Under the pieces are notes generated by a model, which was not told the DNA's origin, searched no databases, and saw nothing but the letters and a program-made list of their open reading frames with translations. A program made the position numbers and the translations under genes. DNA of 7,425 nucleotides, from assembly GCA_020253595.1 (NCBI GenBank), contig JADCBH010000322.1:1-7425 (forward strand), written 5' to 3'. Shown in pieces: positions 5,375 through 7,425 of this stretch. The stretch's first letter is position 1, and each line of letters starts with the position of its first letter. This DNA is from Brevundimonas sp. Its GTDB lineage: Bacteria > Pseudomonadota > Alphaproteobacteria > Caulobacterales > Caulobacteraceae.

Positions 5375-6819
5375 ACCGGATGTTTCGGATTGCGGCGGAA
5401 GAGCTTCGCCTTATGGCGCGGACCCGCGCTGCCTGGATTGGGGTGATCGCCCTTATTCTTTTGTCCGCAGTGGCGGCGGCCACGGCGGCGGCCCATTCTG
5501 CTCGCGAGATGACTGCTCGCCTGGAGAGCCAGGCCGCGTCAGACCAGGCGTTCGAGCGACAGCCGGACCGGCACCCTCACCGCGTCGTTCACTCCGGCAC
5601 CTATGTTCACCGCCCGGTCAGCCCGCTCGCCGCCTTCGAACCCGGCGTCGATCCCTTCACCGGGACGACACTTTTCCTGGAAGGGCACCGTCAGAACTCT
5701 GCAACATTCGGAGCCATGCGCGAGTCATCCGGGCTGATCCGGTTTGGGCAGCTTACGCCAGCTTTCGTCCTGCAGGCGCTGGCACCCTTGCTTCTCATCT
5801 TCCTGGGCTTCTCCACGGTCACGCGGGAGAGGGAGACCGGAGCGCTCCGTCAGCTCTGGCTGCACGGCGCCAGGCCAACCCAGGTCCTGGGCGGAAAGGC
5901 GATTGCGCTCGGAGGCGTGGCGCTTGTTGCACTTGCCCCAGCCATGATCGCGCTCACCATCGCCGGTGCATCTGCTCCGGCAGAAGCAACGTCTGCCGGG
6001 CTCATCGCCTTGGCATACTTCACCTACCTTGCGATCTGGGTCCTTATCGTCGTCGCGGTTTCAGCCCTGTCGCGCAGCAGCCGAGGGGCCCTGATTGCCC
6101 TTGTCGCTGTCTGGTCCGTCGCGGTTGTGCTTGTTCCACGCGGCGCAGCAGCTTTTGCAGCCAGAGCAGAGCAAACGCCGATCCGTGTAGAGACGGACCT
6201 TCTCCTGGCTCAGGAGGCCCGCCAGATCGGCGACAGCCACAATCCGGATGATCCCTTTTTCGCAGCTTTCCGCGCGCGCACCCTGGCTCAGTATGGTGTT
6301 GATCGAGTCGAAGATCTTCCGGTGAACTACCGTGGGCTGGTCTCTGCCGAAGGCGAAGCGCTGACGTCCGGGCTTTTCACCCGCTATGCCGAGCGCACTG
6401 CTGAACGGCAGCGCGAGCAGTCGCGCTGGATGCAGTTCGCCTCCGTGCTCAGTCCAGCGCTGGCGGTCAGGCAATCATCCATGGCGGGCGCTGCCACGGA
6501 TCTCGAGAACCACGTGCGGTTCCTGGAGCAGGCGGAGGCGTTCCGCTTCGACCTGATCCAGCGTCTGAATCGGCTTCATGCGGACGAGGTTCGTGCAGAG
6601 GACGACGCCGGACGCAGCCGCGACGCAGGCGCCGAGCTTCGAACCCGGGTGACTGCCGACAACTGGGCGCACATGCCCGACTTCCGCTTCCGTCCCGCCA
6701 CCCCGCAAGAACGGGTGACAGCCATGGCACCCGGCCTCGCCGTGCTCTTCGGCTGGTTGCTCGCTGCACTGGGACTCGTTGCGCTGTCCGCCCGCCGACT
6801 GCAGGAGGATGCTCAATGA
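5371..6819 (+). CDS. ABC-2 type permease, DUF3526 family (first of two)
   Basis: This 482-residue inner-membrane protein begins at a GTG overlapping the ATPase stop (GTGA); an ATG at 5380 is a possible alternative. An AGGGG at 5356-5360 stands 10 nt before the GTG. By eye there are six hydrophobic segments: about 20-41, 130-150, 175-200, 208-233, 239-257 and 451-474. Large soluble parts lie at 42-129 and 258-450. RERETGALRQL (152-161 region) is the likely coupling helix that contacts the ATPase. LPVNYRGL (316-323), SPALAVRQSSMAG (361-373) and TDLENHVRFLEQAEAFR (376-392) are the hallmarks I associate with DUF3526 permeases. A histidine cluster (H68, H70, H74, H80) sits in the first soluble loop. 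The protein should form the channel with the downstream permease. Its transported substrate and direction are unknown. Confidence 0.88.
   Translation: MNRMFRIAAEELRLMARTRAAWIGVIALILLSAVAAATAAAHSAREMTARLESQAASDQAFERQPDRHPHRVVHSGTYVHRPVSPLAAFEPGVDPFTGTTLFLEGHRQNSATFGAMRESSGLIRFGQLTPAFVLQALAPLLLIFLGFSTVTRERETGALRQLWLHGARPTQVLGGKAIALGGVALVALAPAMIALTIAGASAPAEATSAGLIALAYFTYLAIWVLIVVAVSALSRSSRGALIALVAVWSVAVVLVPRGAAAFAARAEQTPIRVETDLLLAQEARQIGDSHNPDDPFFAAFRARTLAQYGVDRVEDLPVNYRGLVSAEGEALTSGLFTRYAERTAERQREQSRWMQFASVLSPALAVRQSSMAGAATDLENHVRFLEQAEAFRFDLIQRLNRLHADEVRAEDDAGRSRDAGAELRTRVTADNWAHMPDFRFRPATPQERVTAMAPGLAVLFGWLLAALGLVALSARRLQEDAQ
6803..6808 (+). promoter_or_regulatory. Ribosome binding site of the second permease inside the first permease gene
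   Basis: AGGAGG lies 7 bases upstream of the ATG at 6816, within the last codons of the first permease. With the ATGA stop/start overlap this points to coupled translation and fixes the start. Confidence 0.75.
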
Positions 6820-7425
6820 GGGCCCTTGTCCGCGAAATCTGGTTCCTCAGCCGATCGCGCGCTGCGCTCGCGGCAATTGCCGTGCTGGCTGTGCTCGCCT
6901 CGGTGGCTGTGGCCTTCGGTTTGGCCGAGGTTTCACGCGACCGCGCCTCGATCGCTCGCGTGCTGGAACTGCAGAAGGCTGAAGATCAGGCGTTGGTCGG
7001 CTACGCAGCAGATGCGGGAACCTTTGCATACAACGCCTTCTTCCCAACGTGGGACGCGCCGTCCTCCCTGGCCTTTGCCGCGCTCGGTCAACGCGATATC
7101 GCCCCTTCGGTGCTTCGGGTGCGTGCGCTCGCGCTTGAGGCGCAGATCTATGAGAACGAACAGACCAATCCAGAGCTGACGCTGCCGGGACGGTTCGACC
7201 TCGCATTTGTTGCGGTCTATCTCGCGCCTCTCGTTCTGATCGTTCTGCTTCACGACCTTTGGTCGGGCGAGCGCGAGGCAGGTCGACTGGCAGCCTTGCA
7301 GAGCACAGCGCGCTCATCCTCGCGCCTTTTCATCGTCCGGGCGGCCGTCCGGGCAACCTTGACTGCCACAGCGCTTCTGGTCCCGTTTGCGGTCGGGGCC
7401 ATCCTTGAGAATGCAGCCTTCATCG
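6816..7425 (+). CDS. ABC-2 type permease, DUF3526-like (second of two), C-terminus cut by window edge
   Basis: The frame is open from ATG 6816 to the right edge (203 complete codons). It begins MRALVREIWFLSRSR, a short basic N-terminus before a first membrane segment at about 15-36. A soluble loop at about 38-125 contains FFPTWDAPSSLAF and YENEQTNPELTLPGRFDLAFV, the latter typical of the second permease in such pairs. Further membrane segments lie at about 126-147 and 172-195, with the likely coupling helix GEREAGRLAAL (151-161) between them. This order matches the first half of the preceding permease, so the two are probably diverged paralogues forming a heterodimer. It overlaps the preceding gene by 4 nt. 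At least half of the protein and any further operon genes lie beyond the window. Confidence 0.85.
   Translation, partial: MRALVREIWFLSRSRAALAAIAVLAVLASVAVAFGLAEVSRDRASIARVLELQKAEDQALVGYAADAGTFAYNAFFPTWDAPSSLAFAALGQRDIAPSVLRVRALALEAQIYENEQTNPELTLPGRFDLAFVAVYLAPLVLIVLLHDLWSGEREAGRLAALQSTARSSSRLFIVRAAVRATLTATALLVPFAVGAILENAAFI

Noticed and set aside
5202..6251. Plus-strand open frame of 349 codons overlapping the ATPase and permease genes
   Set aside because: Out of frame with both real genes, low-complexity Arg/Pro/Ser/Cys-rich translation, and no membrane segments or domain.

Overview
The window is GC-rich Gram-negative DNA. The two TonB-dependent outer-membrane receptors with 'VDE(I/V)VVT' TonB boxes, the LacI-like operator motif and the dense coding suggest an alphaproteobacterium of the Caulobacterales (Brevundimonas/Caulobacter-like) or Sphingomonadales type. 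Xanthomonadales cannot be excluded. The taxonomic call is inference from protein style; no RNA gene or other marker is present.

Layout. (1) Positions 1-2137, minus strand: a large TonB-dependent receptor reading out of the left edge. Its first 712 residues are visible and its C-terminal strands are missing. (2) Positions 2138-2504: a 367-base divergent intergenic region. It holds a tandem pair of 13-bp palindromic repeats (TGCAATCGATTG core, LacI-family style) just upstream of the minus-strand receptor, several inverted repeats with no assigned function, and a candidate promoter with an 11-base interrupted palindrome just upstream of the plus-strand genes. (3) Positions 2505-7425, plus strand: a tight gene cluster with 11-nt, -4 and -4 spacing. 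It encodes a complete siderophore-type TonB-dependent receptor (710 aa), a NosF-like ABC ATPase (241 aa), a DUF3526-type ABC-2 permease (482 aa), and a second permease of the same class that runs off the right edge (203 residues visible).

Working model. The left receptor resembles the alphaproteobacterial receptors often tied to carbohydrate uptake, and a LacI-type operator pair over its promoter region fits that. The right-hand cluster joins an outer-membrane, TonB-energised receptor to an inner-membrane ABC-2 transporter with two different permeases and one ATPase. This is not the usual FecBCDE/BtuCDF siderophore importer: no periplasmic binding protein is seen. The substrate and the transport direction of the ABC part are unknown. 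No mobile element, CRISPR array, tRNA or rRNA was seen.
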